From the NCBI GenBank assembly GCA_027620815.1, contig JAQCDH010000011.1, forward strand, positions 1 through 17,639: a stretch of 17,639 nt of DNA. Direction: 5' to 3'. A program made the position numbers and the translations under genes. This document shows, piece after piece, positions 1-7,574 of this stretch. The stretch's first letter is position 1; every line of letters begins with the position of its first letter. The notes under the pieces were generated by a model, which worked only from the letters and a program-made list of their open reading frames with translations, ran no database searches and was not told where the DNA came from. This stretch comes from Bacillota bacterium. GTDB lineage: Bacteria > Bacillota_I > Bacilli_A > Acholeplasmatales > Acholeplasmataceae.

Positions 1-16
1 CAACTCATTCATCACC

Positions 17-50
17 ATGATAAAATAAAAGCAACTCAATATTTTATCAT
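17..50. repeat. 11-bp perfect inverted repeat upstream of the CotH gene
   Basis: ATGATAAAATA at 17-27 is the exact reverse complement of TATTTTATCAT at 40-50, with a 12-base spacer. It lies about 70 bases before the start codon at 121. It has no T-tract of its own, so it is not a convincing terminator. It could be an operator or the remains of a terminator for a gene off the left edge. A second short palindrome, TCATTAATGA (66-75), follows. AT-rich DNA makes chance matches likely. Confidence 0.35.
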
Positions 51-120
51 TTGATCTCATCTCAATCATTAATGAATAAAAAATGACAATAGGCTGTAGA
101 AATTATACAAAGGTTTAAAT

Positions 121-1548
121 ATGAAGAAAAAATATTATTTATTGATCATCTTAATTATGTTTGTATTTTTATTACAGGCATGTCAAATTGTCATTATTCC
201 TGAGGGTGATCAAGTTCCTGAAACAGAACTTGTTCCAATTGAAGAAGAAGCACTTTTACGTGACGAGAATTATGACCGTTTTTTTGATGAAATCAACCAT
301 AAAAAACTCGTGATTCAATTGACTAATAATAATGCGACATTATTAAATTCAGTCATGCAAGATTATTATGATACATTTGGAAATTACAGGAGTGATACTT
401 ATGTATCATCTGATATTTATTATGAAGATGCTTACGGCATCATTAACATGCAAGATGTTCCTTTTAGAACACGTGGCAATTTATCAAGAACACGGTTTTT
501 AGATGATGAAGGTCATTTGAACTTGAATCATTTTAAATTAAATTTTAATCAACAGTTTACTAATGTCACTAGAGCAGGTTATTTATTCGGATTAAAAGAA
601 CTTGATTTAAAATATAATAGAAATCAAGATGAAACGTATATGAATGAATTTGGCGCGCTTAAACTTTATGAGTCTTTAGAGGTTCATGCACAGCGTTCTA
701 CATTGATTTATGTTGAGATTCATATTGCTGATACAATTTATAAAGTTGGTGTGATGACTGCATTTGAACCGATTGATGAATGGTTTATTAAAAGAAGATT
801 TGAAACAACTGAAAATCAAATTGGAGATTTATACAAATCCTTGTGGCAACAATTTGGTCCAGCAAACCTTACAAATGTCATAGACGAAACAATAGGTATT
901 AAAGATGTTGAAAACAATTACCGACCAGCCTATGATTTAAAAACGAATAAGTTGGATTCTACTCATGAACATTTACTGTTACTTATTCAAGTTTTAGCAT
1001 CAGAAGATTTAAATTATAAGCGTGCCTTTATAGAAACCTATTTTGATATCGATCAACTTGCACGTTATTTTGCAGTCTCTTTGATACTTGGAAATCCAGA
1101 TGATTTTAGGTCCATGGCAAATAACTACTATTTGTATTTTGACATTGTTGATGAAAAATATCACATCATCCCATATGATTTAGATCATAGTTTAGGTCAA
1201 GGTTGGGATGGCGCTCCAGTGTTTCAAGATCAACTTGTAAATACTCGTTTATATCATTTTGGAGAAATGTTTGCATATTTGGAAGGAAAACCTATTGATC
1301 ATCCGCTCATTGAGATTATTTTTCAATTGCAACGTTTTAGAACCTTATATGAGTTTTATCTTAATCGATTAATAGAAACGTCGTTTCAGTTTAATTTCTT
1401 TAAAGATTATATCGATCAGTTTAAGCCAATTTTTGAAGACGATCTAAATACATCAATGATCAATTTAGCTTTTGGATACCGTGAATTAGAATCATTTATT
1501 GAACTTAAGCGTCAAAGTGTCATCTCACAATTAAATGAAACTACTTGA
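121..1548 (+). CDS. CotH-kinase-family lipoprotein
   Basis: A 475-residue predicted lipoprotein. The N-terminus is KKK, then a hydrophobic segment (about 6-19) and a lipobox LLQAC with the lipidated Cys at 21, so it should be anchored to the outer face of the membrane. The body resembles CotH-family proteins, which are atypical protein kinases: an RTRGNLSRTRF segment at about 116-126 (the RGNS-like motif), a central region with a hydrophobic strand followed by an acidic stretch, and a C-terminal NNYYLYFD...IIPYDLDHSLGQGW block (about 335-362) matching the family's metal-binding WDxD region, here YDLD. It is more divergent than the second copy at 7575. The substrate is unknown. The start at 121 is chosen because AAAGG lies 7 bases upstream. 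The gene ends where the tRNA promoter begins. Family call is fairly sure; kinase activity is inference. Confidence 0.72.
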   Translation: MKKKYYLLIILIMFVFLLQACQIVIIPEGDQVPETELVPIEEEALLRDENYDRFFDEINHKKLVIQLTNNNATLLNSVMQDYYDTFGNYRSDTYVSSDIYYEDAYGIINMQDVPFRTRGNLSRTRFLDDEGHLNLNHFKLNFNQQFTNVTRAGYLFGLKELDLKYNRNQDETYMNEFGALKLYESLEVHAQRSTLIYVEIHIADTIYKVGVMTAFEPIDEWFIKRRFETTENQIGDLYKSLWQQFGPANLTNVIDETIGIKDVENNYRPAYDLKTNKLDSTHEHLLLLIQVLASEDLNYKRAFIETYFDIDQLARYFAVSLILGNPDDFRSMANNYYLYFDIVDEKYHIIPYDLDHSLGQGWDGAPVFQDQLVNTRLYHFGEMFAYLEGKPIDHPLIEIIFQLQRFRTLYEFYLNRLIETSFQFNFFKDYIDQFKPIFEDDLNTSMINLAFGYRELESFIELKRQSVISQLNETT

Positions 1549-1572
1549 TTCCCTTTTATTTTCATGTATAAT
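1545..1572 (+). promoter_or_regulatory. Promoter of tRNA-Val
   Basis: TTGATT (1545-1550) and TATAAT (1567-1572) are separated by 16 bases, and the mature tRNA 5' end lies 13 bases beyond the -10 box. The -35 box contains the TGA stop codon of the preceding gene (1546-1548). Confidence 0.75.
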
Positions 1573-1585
1573 GTTAAGTGCGAAT

Positions 1586-1660
1586 GGAGTTATAGCTCAG
1601 CGGGAGAGCACTTGCTTGACGTGCAAGGGGTCGTGGGTTCAATCCCCTCTAACTCCACCA
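1586..1660 (+). tRNA. tRNA-Val (anticodon GAC)
   Basis: A full cloverleaf can be drawn. The acceptor stem GGAGTTA (1586-1592) pairs with TAACTCC (1650-1656), followed by discriminator A and an encoded CCA (1658-1660). The D arm is GCTC/GAGC. The anticodon stem CTTGC/GCAAG encloses the loop TTGACGT, giving anticodon GAC (1618-1620), which reads GUC and GUU. The T arm is GTGGG-TTCAATC-CCCTC and has one U-U mismatch (1634 with 1648). It has its own promoter and terminator and appears to be a single-tRNA unit. Confidence 0.95.
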
Positions 1661-1670
1661 TTAGACATTT

Positions 1671-1697
1671 AAAACACTTGTATACAAGTGTTTTTTT
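1671..1697 (+). terminator. Intrinsic terminator of tRNA-Val
   Basis: A 10-bp stem, AAAACACTTG (1671-1680) with CAAGTGTTTT (1685-1694), and a TATA loop run directly into a T-tract ending at 1697. Confidence 0.9.
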
Positions 1698-1700
1698 ATA

Positions 1701-1724
1701 AAAAAAGACCGCTAGGCAGTCTTT
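1701..1724 (-). terminator. Intrinsic terminator of the relic gene
   Basis: On the minus strand AAAGACTGC (1724-1716) pairs with GCGGTCTTT (1712-1704) around the loop CTA, with one G-U pair, and runs into a T-tract. The TAG stop codon of the relic reading frame (1714-1712) lies in the loop and the first base of the returning arm, so this terminator belongs to that gene. Confidence 0.8.
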
Positions 1725-1888
1725 CCAGGGATAAATAACATTTCATAAGGTGCTAGTGTTAACGTCGTTTGATCAAGCGGAATCATACGATTTTGTATGT
1801 TTCTTATTGGACGGTTGATGATGTGAGTATCCAACAAATCCTCCAAGAAGAAAAAGTGGAATTTCTTACAACCAATATTGTTGATTAA
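1712..1888 (-). pseudogene. 3' relic of a lost gene, possibly a GH13-type glycoside phosphorylase
   Basis: An open minus-strand frame of about 60 codons has no start codon or ribosome-binding site. It is closed upstream by a TAA inside the sugar-kinase terminator and ends in TAG at 1714-1712, immediately followed by a good terminator. The peptide is not random-looking: it ends in PLDQTTLTLAPYEMLFIPGK. The segment LTLAPYEMLFI resembles the last beta strand of GH13 alpha-glucosidases and sucrose-phosphorylase-like enzymes, which commonly end in L-x-PYE/Q-x-x-x-L/I. I read it as the surviving C-terminus of a carbohydrate-active enzyme whose 5' part was deleted. The neighbouring sugar kinase fits a former sugar-use cluster. 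Relic status is likely; the family assignment is tentative. Confidence 0.5.
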
Positions 1889-1909
1889 AAAAAGCGCTTA
1901 TGCGCTTTT
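1887..1909 (-). terminator. Terminator of the PfkB-family kinase gene
   Basis: On the minus strand AAAAGCGC-ATAA-GCGCTTTTTTT forms an 8-bp stem followed by a T-run. It begins inside the TAA stop codon of the kinase gene (1910-1908). Confidence 0.85.
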
Positions 1910-3017
1910 ATTTTTTTGTAAAGTCTTCAATAAAACGTATGAGTTCATCTGTATTCGGGCTTTTAGCGTTAACAACATAAAATCCACTTGTACAAACACC
2001 AGTGAGTAGTGATGCTTCAGGAGTTAAACCAGTGAGTTGACCAAAAACATATCCTGCATTAAAATTATCACCAGCACCTGTTGTTAGTTTAGGCTTTTCG
2101 ACATAAGGTCCTTTAGTTTCAAAATAACCTTGAGATGTCATTACAACTGCTCTATCTACTGGATGAACAACAAGCTGATCAACTTCAAGAGAGTTATATA
2201 ATGCTTTTGTGACTTGTTCTAAACTTGTTTCTTTGATGTTTTCTTTCGAAAACAAACCAAGGGTGACTGAAACATCAAATGCTTCTTTTTTATTGAATCC
2301 TAAAATGACATTAAAATAAGATTTAAAAAGTTTTAATAAATGAAGTGCTCTTGTGATATCGGTAGATTCTCTTTTTTCAGGATCTGCAATGTCTACAAAA
2401 AAGATAGGTTTTGAGGGTCTAGATTTTAATTTTGGCAACGCTTTTTCAAGTAAATCTTCCCATAAAGATGTCATGGTTGGGAGCATCGACCAGTTGACAC
2501 TTGCAAATAAATCTGACGTTTGAAGTTGATCCAATAGATTGTCCTCTCCATATGTTTCTATTAACCGATCATAGGTCATATTGTCAAAATTCATGCGGCC
2601 CATAATAATTTTGCCATCAAAAAATTCTACAGCATCTGAAATGCCAGGGTTCTCAATCGAGATGACATTGGCTTTTTCTGCAATAGGTTGAAAAACAGGA
2701 TGTAACGTTGGGAATCCTAATGCACCGACATATGTTGCCTGAACATTGTGGTTGAGTAAGGCATTGGTCATAATTGGACCATTACCACCAATTTTCTGTT
2801 GATCAACAACCCATTCAATATTTGTTGATAATCCAGCTGCTTTTCCAATACGCTCTGCATAATCTTTGATGTATTCTAAACGCTTAAATTCTGTTAAGTT
2901 GATGCGTTTGTCAACAACATGCATGATGTTATCAACAAAACCATCAAAACCGATAAAAAGTTTTAAGGGATGTTTTTTTGTATGGTTTAATGCTTTTGTA
3001 ATGTCTTGAATAGTCAT
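1908..3017 (-). CDS. PfkB-family carbohydrate kinase
   Basis: A 369-residue cytoplasmic sugar or nucleoside kinase of the ribokinase/PfkB superfamily, transferring phosphate from ATP to a sugar hydroxyl. The C-terminal signature TTGAGDNFNAGY carries the anion hole and catalytic base (GAGD 314-317, Asp317). The N-terminal substrate region shows the GFDGFVDN block and a Gly-rich GGNGP segment. It is somewhat longer than ribokinase (about 310). The start is placed at 3017 because GGAG lies 8 bases upstream there. An upstream in-frame ATG at 3098 would add 27 residues unlike the family, has no ribosome site, and would overlap the divergent gene's start. The substrate cannot be read from sequence. 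A glycosidase-like gene relic lies just downstream, suggesting a past role in glycoside use. Confidence 0.85.
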   Translation of the reverse strand: MTIQDITKALNHTKKHPLKLFIGFDGFVDNIMHVVDKRINLTEFKRLEYIKDYAERIGKAAGLSTNIEWVVDQQKIGGNGPIMTNALLNHNVQATYVGALGFPTLHPVFQPIAEKANVISIENPGISDAVEFFDGKIIMGRMNFDNMTYDRLIETYGEDNLLDQLQTSDLFASVNWSMLPTMTSLWEDLLEKALPKLKSRPSKPIFFVDIADPEKRESTDITRALHLLKLFKSYFNVILGFNKKEAFDVSVTLGLFSKENIKETSLEQVTKALYNSLEVDQLVVHPVDRAVVMTSQGYFETKGPYVEKPKLTTGAGDNFNAGYVFGQLTGLTPEASLLTGVCTSGFYVVNAKSPNTDELIRFIEDFTKK

Positions 3018-3033
3018 AAATTTTCTCCATGAA

Positions 3034-3047
3034 TTAGATTGGTCTAA
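3034..3047. promoter_or_regulatory. Operator-like palindrome between divergent genes
   Basis: TTAGA-TTGG-TCTAA is a perfect 5-bp inverted repeat, 16 bases upstream of the kinase start codon and about 50 bases upstream of the divergent gpmB-like start. The position suits a repressor site for the kinase gene, but no regulator is encoded nearby and the repeat is short. Confidence 0.3.
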
Positions 3048-3096
3048 TATACGTAAATATGATAACATAAGAATAACATGTTGAAAAGAGAAAATC

Positions 3097-3693
3097 ATGC
3101 AAATTTATTTAGTTAGACATGGTCAAACTGATGACAACATCAAAAATCTTATGCAAGGATGGAAAGATACGCCACTTAATGAGACAGGAAAAACTCAGGC
3201 ATATCAACTCATCCCTTTTTTTGAGTCTCAACACATTGATATTATTTATTCAAGTGACTTAAGTCGTGCCTTTGAAACTGCAAGTATCATCGCAAAATCA
3301 CTTAATAAACATGTCTTTTTAGATAAACAGTTAAGAGAAATGTATTTAGGATCATGGGAAGGACATTCTTGGCAAGAAATAGAAGCTGAGTTTTCTTATT
3401 TCCTTGGAAAACCAGAAAATGAGAAAAATGCACTAAATATATATTCAGGAGAATCCTATATTGAATTTCAGTTGTGATCATTTGAAGTATTTAAAAAAAT
3501 AGTCAAAAACCATCTGAACAAAAATATTATAATGATAACGCATGGTGGTGTCATTCGTGAAATTATTGCACGACTCATGAACATCAATCAAACTCAAAAA
3601 GATGCGATTCCCATTCGTAATTGCAGTGTTTCAATGATTGAATATGATATAAAAAAAGACCAATATACAATTATTGATCTTTGTGTTCTTTAA
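3097..3693 (+). pseudogene. gpmB-like histidine phosphatase gene with one in-frame TGA
   Basis: The frame from ATG 3097 reads a phosphoglycerate-mutase-like histidine phosphatase: LVRHGQTDDN at the N-terminus (catalytic His), SSDLSRAFETA, and LREMYLGSWEG. It stops at TGA 3475-3477 after 126 residues. The same frame continues at once after the TGA for 71 more codons to TAA 3691-3693 and contains the missing second catalytic motif, MITHGGVIREI. The joined product would be 198 residues, the normal family length. The TGA falls six residues after GES, where the family usually has Arg (GES-x6-R), so a single CGA-to-TGA change explains it. The first 126 residues lack the THGG His and should be inactive. 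Because TGA is a normal stop elsewhere here, I call it a recent pseudogene; a sequencing error or readthrough is possible. The last 23 bases overlap the convergent acyltransferase gene. Confidence 0.8.
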
Positions 3694-4462
3694 ATTGATT
3701 GATTTGGTTCATCATCATTAATGAAAGTTCTTTTGTGGGAATGTCTTTAATCTCATCATACGAATAAGTAGCAATGACATCAATATTCCTATTGACAGGA
3801 TAAAAAGGTATTTTCTTACGAATGTCAATGTCTCCACTAATTTTAATTAATGTTAATTGAGCTTGGGCTTTCGATACTAATTTAAAAGCACCAGCTTTTA
3901 TGTTTTCTACATCATTACTGTAGCGATCACGAATTGTGCCTTCTGGAAACATCAGCATCGATTGTCCATTTTTAACGACTTGAATCGCAAGGACCATATT
4001 TTCAAGTGTTTTTCTAGGATTGATTCTATCAATTGGAAAACTTCCAAGCAATTGAATCCATATTCCTATAAAAGGAACTTTTAGTATAGAAACTTTAGGT
4101 GTAAATGCCATAGGCATTTGCACCTTTTCTAATACACACAATGCATCTGTATATGAGGTGTGATTGGAATAGATAACTTGTTGATGAATTTTAGGTATCT
4201 CACCACTTATAGTAGTTTTCATTCTTAAAAATACATGGTTAAATAACATAATCATTTGTTGATTCAAATAATTGATATAAAAATGATGAGGATTCACTTT
4301 AAGAAAAGAAAAAAAAGGAATATGAAAGGCTACAAAGATGAATACGAATGCAAATGAAATTAATGGAGAAAGGAAAACCCACAATAAAATCAAATGATCA
4401 TTCGTCTGAATCATTAAATATGGAAAGATAAATAAGGATAATAAATAAAATAAAACAATCAT
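3671..4462 (-). CDS. 1-acyl-sn-glycerol-3-phosphate acyltransferase-like protein (PlsC family)
   Basis: A 263-residue membrane-associated acyltransferase of the PlsC/LPLAT family, which makes phosphatidic acid by acylating lysophosphatidate. The first 55 residues contain two hydrophobic segments (about 2-18 and 24-50). The catalytic HX4D motif is NHTSYTD (His101, Asp106), and the substrate-binding motif is MFPEGTIRDR (FPEGT 172-176). A GSFPIDR block (140-146) lies between them, as in the family. AGGAGA sits just before the ATG at 4462. The length is usual for PlsC. It is convergent with and overlaps the gpmB-like pseudogene by 23 bases, and divergent from htpG. PlsC is the likeliest role, but other lipid or lysophospholipid acyltransferases share these motifs. 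Confidence 0.85.
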   Translation of the reverse strand: MIVLFYLLSLFIFPYLMIQTNDHLILLWVFLSPLISFAFVFIFVAFHIPFFSFLKVNPHHFYINYLNQQMIMLFNHVFLRMKTTISGEIPKIHQQVIYSNHTSYTDALCVLEKVQMPMAFTPKVSILKVPFIGIWIQLLGSFPIDRINPRKTLENMVLAIQVVKNGQSMLMFPEGTIRDRYSNDVENIKAGAFKLVSKAQAQLTLIKISGDIDIRKKIPFYPVNRNIDVIATYSYDEIKDIPTKELSLMMMNQINQFKEHKDQ

Positions 4463-4532
4463 CAGTTTCTCCTATCTGATCTTATCCTAACACGAACCAA
4501 ATATTTTTTCACATAAAAATATATTTTTATTA

Positions 4533-4561
4533 TTGACAATCACCTCATACATCACTAAAAT
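4533..4561 (+). promoter_or_regulatory. Promoter of htpG
   Basis: A consensus -35 TTGACA (4533-4538) and TAAAAT (4556-4561) are separated by 17 bases, with GGGAGG at 4568-4573 just downstream. No CIRCE-type (HrcA) inverted repeat was seen in the 116-base gap, so the gene looks sigma-A driven without obvious heat-shock repression. Confidence 0.75.
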
Positions 4562-4578
4562 ACAAATGGGAGGATTAT

Positions 4579-6441
4579 ATGAAACAAACAAAACAATTTA
4601 AAACTGAATCGCAGCGTTTATTACACTTAATGACACACTCAATTTATACGCATCATGAAATCTTTCTAAGAGAATTAATTTCAAATGCAAGTGATGCGAT
4701 TGATAAACGCAGTTTTAAATCATTAACAGATGAAAATGTGCAACGAGCAGACTATGAGATTAGACTTATTGCTGATGAAAAAGCACGTACATTAACCATC
4801 ATTGATAACGGAATTGGTTTAACGCAAGAAGAGCTAATTGAAAATTTAGGAACCATCGCTAAATCTGGAACAAAATCATTTCAAGAGTCACTTGAAGAAA
4901 AAAATGATGCCGAACTCATTGGTCAATTTGGCGTCGGTTTTTATAGTGCCTTTATGGTGGCTGAAAAAGTAGAAGTACGAACACGATCACCTTATTCAGA
5001 GTCAGGATACTTAACGATATCTGATGGTGTCTCTGACTATACCATCGAAGAGTTAGAAAAAGATCGTATCGGCACTAAAATTACTTTATACATTAGAGAA
5101 GATGCTGAAGAGATTGACTTTTCTAAATTTTTAAAGTTTTATGAGTTAAAATCACTTGTTAAAAAATATAGTGATTATATTCGTTATCCAATTAAAATGT
5201 TAGAAACAAAAACTGAAGATAAAAAAGAAATTCAAGAAGACGTCACACTCAATCAAATGACACCGATTTGGAAACGTTCAAAAAGTGATGTGACTGAAGA
5301 AGAGATGAATGAATTTTTTAAGCACCAATTCAATGAGTATGATGCACCTTTAAAAACAATCCATACCAACGTTGAGGGGATGCTCACGTATACAGCTTTA
5401 CTATTTATTCCTAAAAAACCAGCGTATAATTTTTATTCCGAAAGCTTTGAAAAGGGATTACAGTTGTATTCAAAAAGTGTCTTTATTGAAGATAAAAACA
5501 AATCACTCATTCCAGATTACTTTAAGTTTGTTAAAGGGTTAGTCGATTCAGCGGATTTATCACTCAATTTATCACGCGAAATGTTACAACACGATCGTCA
5601 ACTTAAGAAAATCGCGTCACATTTAGAGAAAAAAATAAAAAGCGAATTAGAATCATTACTTGCTGATGATCGTAAAACGTACTTAGAATTTTATGAAGCT
5701 TATAAATTAACATTAAAGTATGGCATTTATGACATGTTTGGGATGAATAAAGATAAACTTCAGGACTTAATCTTATTTGAAACATCAAAGAGTGAAGAAC
5801 CGATTACTCTAAAGGAATACTTAGACCGTAAACCTGAAAGCCAAAAATTCATGTATTTTGCCACAGGTAAATCTAAATCTAGAATGTTAAACTTACCTCA
5901 AATGGACGCGATGAAGTCGCAAGATATCGAAGTATTATTATGTTATGATGATGTGGATGAATTCATGTTCCAAGCGATGCAAAATTATCAAGACATTCCT
6001 TTTAAATCAATTCAACAAGGCGATTTAGAAGAAGTTCTAGAAGACAAGAAAAAAGAAGTTAAAAAGCAAGAAAAAGACTACAAAGATTTCTTAAAAGCAA
6101 TCAAAGACAATCTTAAAGAACATGTTAAAGATGTAAAAGTCTCAGCGAGACTCACGGAATCTCCTGTGTGTATTGTCTCTGGTGAAGGTGTGTCACTTGA
6201 AATGGAAAAAGTCTTAAATCAAATGCCTAATGGTGAAACTTTTAAAGCAGAACGTATTTTAGAAGTGAACCCGAACCATGCACTCTTTAAAAAACTATAT
6301 GAAACGTTTCAAGAAGATTCTGAATCGATTGAATCTATTGCTTCACTTCTTTATTATCAGTCACTAGTTGCTGAAGGGATTCCACTTGAAAACCCCAAAG
6401 CGTACACAGATGCAATAACTAATCTACTTTCAAAATCATGA
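4579..6441 (+). CDS. htpG: Molecular chaperone HtpG (bacterial Hsp90)
   Basis: A cytosolic ATP-dependent chaperone of 620 residues, full length for bacterial Hsp90. The N-terminal GHKL ATPase has all its landmarks: LISNASDAIDK (Asn36, Asp39), DNGIGLT (76-82, where most homologues have GMT), the lid GTIAKSGTK, and the GQFGVGFYSAFMVA loop. The middle domain contains the segment LNLSREMLQ, whose Arg contacts the ATP gamma phosphate. The C-terminal dimerisation domain is present and ends normally. There is a strong ribosome site GGGAGG six bases from the ATG, its own promoter, and a terminator directly after the stop, so it is a single-gene transcript. Identity is certain by motif order and length. 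Confidence 0.97.
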   Translation: MKQTKQFKTESQRLLHLMTHSIYTHHEIFLRELISNASDAIDKRSFKSLTDENVQRADYEIRLIADEKARTLTIIDNGIGLTQEELIENLGTIAKSGTKSFQESLEEKNDAELIGQFGVGFYSAFMVAEKVEVRTRSPYSESGYLTISDGVSDYTIEELEKDRIGTKITLYIREDAEEIDFSKFLKFYELKSLVKKYSDYIRYPIKMLETKTEDKKEIQEDVTLNQMTPIWKRSKSDVTEEEMNEFFKHQFNEYDAPLKTIHTNVEGMLTYTALLFIPKKPAYNFYSESFEKGLQLYSKSVFIEDKNKSLIPDYFKFVKGLVDSADLSLNLSREMLQHDRQLKKIASHLEKKIKSELESLLADDRKTYLEFYEAYKLTLKYGIYDMFGMNKDKLQDLILFETSKSEEPITLKEYLDRKPESQKFMYFATGKSKSRMLNLPQMDAMKSQDIEVLLCYDDVDEFMFQAMQNYQDIPFKSIQQGDLEEVLEDKKKEVKKQEKDYKDFLKAIKDNLKEHVKDVKVSARLTESPVCIVSGEGVSLEMEKVLNQMPNGETFKAERILEVNPNHALFKKLYETFQEDSESIESIASLLYYQSLVAEGIPLENPKAYTDAITNLLSKS

Positions 6442-6442
6442 T

Positions 6443-6470
6443 AAAAAGGCTTCTGCCTTTTTATTTTTTT
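6443..6470 (+). terminator. Intrinsic terminator of htpG
   Basis: AAAAAGGC (6443-6450) pairs with GCCTTTTT (6455-6462) around the loop TTCT, followed by a T-rich tail. It begins two bases after the stop codon. Confidence 0.9.
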
Positions 6471-6560
6471 CATGAATTGATTAAAACATCAGTGATTTCT
6501 AAACAATTTGAACTGATTGAAAAAGCATATCAATATATCAAAGACTACACAAAAGAATAA
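6471..6560 (+). other. Short reading frame after htpG, possible 3' gene relic
   Basis: An open frame runs to TAA at 6558-6560. Its last 29 codons read as a charged, helical-looking tail ending QFELIEKAYQYIKDYTKE, unlike non-coding AT-rich DNA. An in-frame ATG exists at 6438, inside the htpG stop region, but the frame then crosses the terminator stem and no independent ribosome site is seen. It may be the surviving C-terminus of a deleted gene or a 40-residue small protein. I do not recognise the family. Confidence 0.25.
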
Positions 6561-6585
6561 AAAATAAAGCACGTTTATAACGTAC
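6558..6585 (-). terminator. Probable terminator of trhO
   Basis: On the minus strand GTACGT (6585-6580) pairs with ACGTGC (6574-6569), one pair being G-U, around a 5-base loop, and is followed by TTTATTTT and further Ts. The stem is short, so this is a moderate call. It starts 14 bases after the trhO stop. Confidence 0.6.
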
Positions 6586-6598
6586 ATTATTTTTAAAT

Positions 6599-7498
6599 TC
6601 ACGATCTTATTTTTAAATTATAGCGATTTAAAGGATGTGTTCGACACGTTTCACAGCATGATCCTCTAAATGTCACTTCATTTTCTTTTGAACACAATAT
6701 TTTTTTATTGCATGTTGGATTGGCGCAGTTAATGTACCTCTCACATGGTTTGCCAGTAAAATAATCTCTTCCAACAATAACTGGATCAACATGATTTATG
6801 GGAATGCTGATTCTTGAATCAAAAACATAGCATTTTCCGTCAAAGAATTGTCCTTGAACATCTGGGTCTTTACCATAGGTGATAATGCCACCTTTAAGTT
6901 GATAAACATCTTTTATGCCTTCACGCTTTAAAAATCCTGACCATTTTTCGCAACGCACACCACCTGTGCAGTAAGTGAGTACCGTTTTTCCTTCAAAAAG
7001 TTGTTTGTGTTTTCTAAACCATGATGGAATTTCTTTAAAGTTTTTTATATCAGGTTTAATCGCATTTTTAAAATGACCCAATTCATATTCATAATCATTT
7101 CTTGCATCAACAATCACAACATTAGGGTCTTGGAGTTTTTTAAAATATTCTTTTGGTTCTAAAAATTTTCCAGTTATTTCATGAGGATTAATATCCACTT
7201 CTAGATCTAAAGTGACAATTTCATTTTTTACTTTTATTGAAATACGTCTAAATGGATTGAATTCCTCTAAATCAGATTTGAATGATATCTCTTGAAAACC
7301 AGAAATTGCTTTTAAATCTTTCATGTAGGTTTCTGTTTGTTCAACGGTTCCAGAGAGGGTTCCATTTATACCCTCTTTTGAAATAATGATTCTTCCAAAA
7401 ACACCTAGATTTTTACAATATTTAAGATGGGTCTCTGCAAAGGTCTCTGGATTTTCAATTGATGTATAATGGTAATATAGTAAAACTTGGTACTTCAT
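6599..7498 (-). CDS. trhO: tRNA uridine(34) hydroxylase TrhO (YceA/UPF0176, rhodanese family)
   Basis: A 299-residue cytosolic enzyme of the family that hydroxylates U34 of certain tRNAs, the first step to 5-methoxyuridine or 5-carboxymethoxyuridine. The N-terminal acylphosphatase-like domain (about 1-95) contains the family block GRIIISKEGINGTLSG. The rhodanese domain (about 120-215) has VDARNDYEYELGHFKNA and the active loop CTGGVRCEK with Cys177, the expected catalytic residue, and Cys183. The C-terminal tail holds seven cysteines (252, 258, 263, 269, 281, 282, 285), typical of the Firmicute form and likely metal-binding. AAGGAG precedes the ATG at 7498. It is transcribed away from the second CotH gene. 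In this family oxygen-dependent and prephenate-dependent routes to the modified base are known; which applies here is not visible. Confidence 0.92.
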   Translation of the reverse strand: MKYQVLLYYHYTSIENPETFAETHLKYCKNLGVFGRIIISKEGINGTLSGTVEQTETYMKDLKAISGFQEISFKSDLEEFNPFRRISIKVKNEIVTLDLEVDINPHEITGKFLEPKEYFKKLQDPNVVIVDARNDYEYELGHFKNAIKPDIKNFKEIPSWFRKHKQLFEGKTVLTYCTGGVRCEKWSGFLKREGIKDVYQLKGGIITYGKDPDVQGQFFDGKCYVFDSRISIPINHVDPVIVGRDYFTGKPCERYINCANPTCNKKILCSKENEVTFRGSCCETCRTHPLNRYNLKIRS

Positions 7499-7520
7499 GA
7501 CTATCTCCTTAATTCGGGCA

Positions 7521-7549
7521 TTGATTTATAATAGATTATAGCATATAAT
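7521..7549 (+). promoter_or_regulatory. Promoter of the second CotH gene
   Basis: TTGATT (7521-7526) and TATAAT (7544-7549) have a 17-base spacer. Transcription would start near 7556, about 19 bases before the ATG at 7575. It overlaps the trhO promoter on the other strand. Confidence 0.7.
7535..7543 (-). promoter_or_regulatory. Extended -10 of trhO
   Basis: On the minus strand TGCTATAAT (7543-7535) is an extended -10 box, about 37 bases from the trhO start codon. No clear -35 is visible, as is common for extended -10 promoters. Confidence 0.55.
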
Positions 7550-7574
7550 TAAACCATCAAAAAAAAGGATGCTT

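Noticed and set aside
3018..3098. N-terminal extension of the PfkB-family kinase from an ATG at 3098
   Set aside because: The 27 extra residues do not fit the family, lack a ribosome site, and would overlap the divergent gene start; GGAG before the ATG at 3017 decides the start.
3475..3477. TGA read as Trp, as in Mycoplasma
   Set aside because: Trp is TGG throughout, several genes use TGA as a proper stop, and the aligned family residue is Arg, not Trp.
4463..4578. CIRCE element (HrcA site) for htpG
   Set aside because: Looked for the TTAGCACTC-N9-GAGTGCTAA pattern in the upstream gap and did not find it.
5603..5788. 61-codon minus-strand frame inside htpG
   Set aside because: Antisense shadow of a certain gene; no start signal or recognisable protein.
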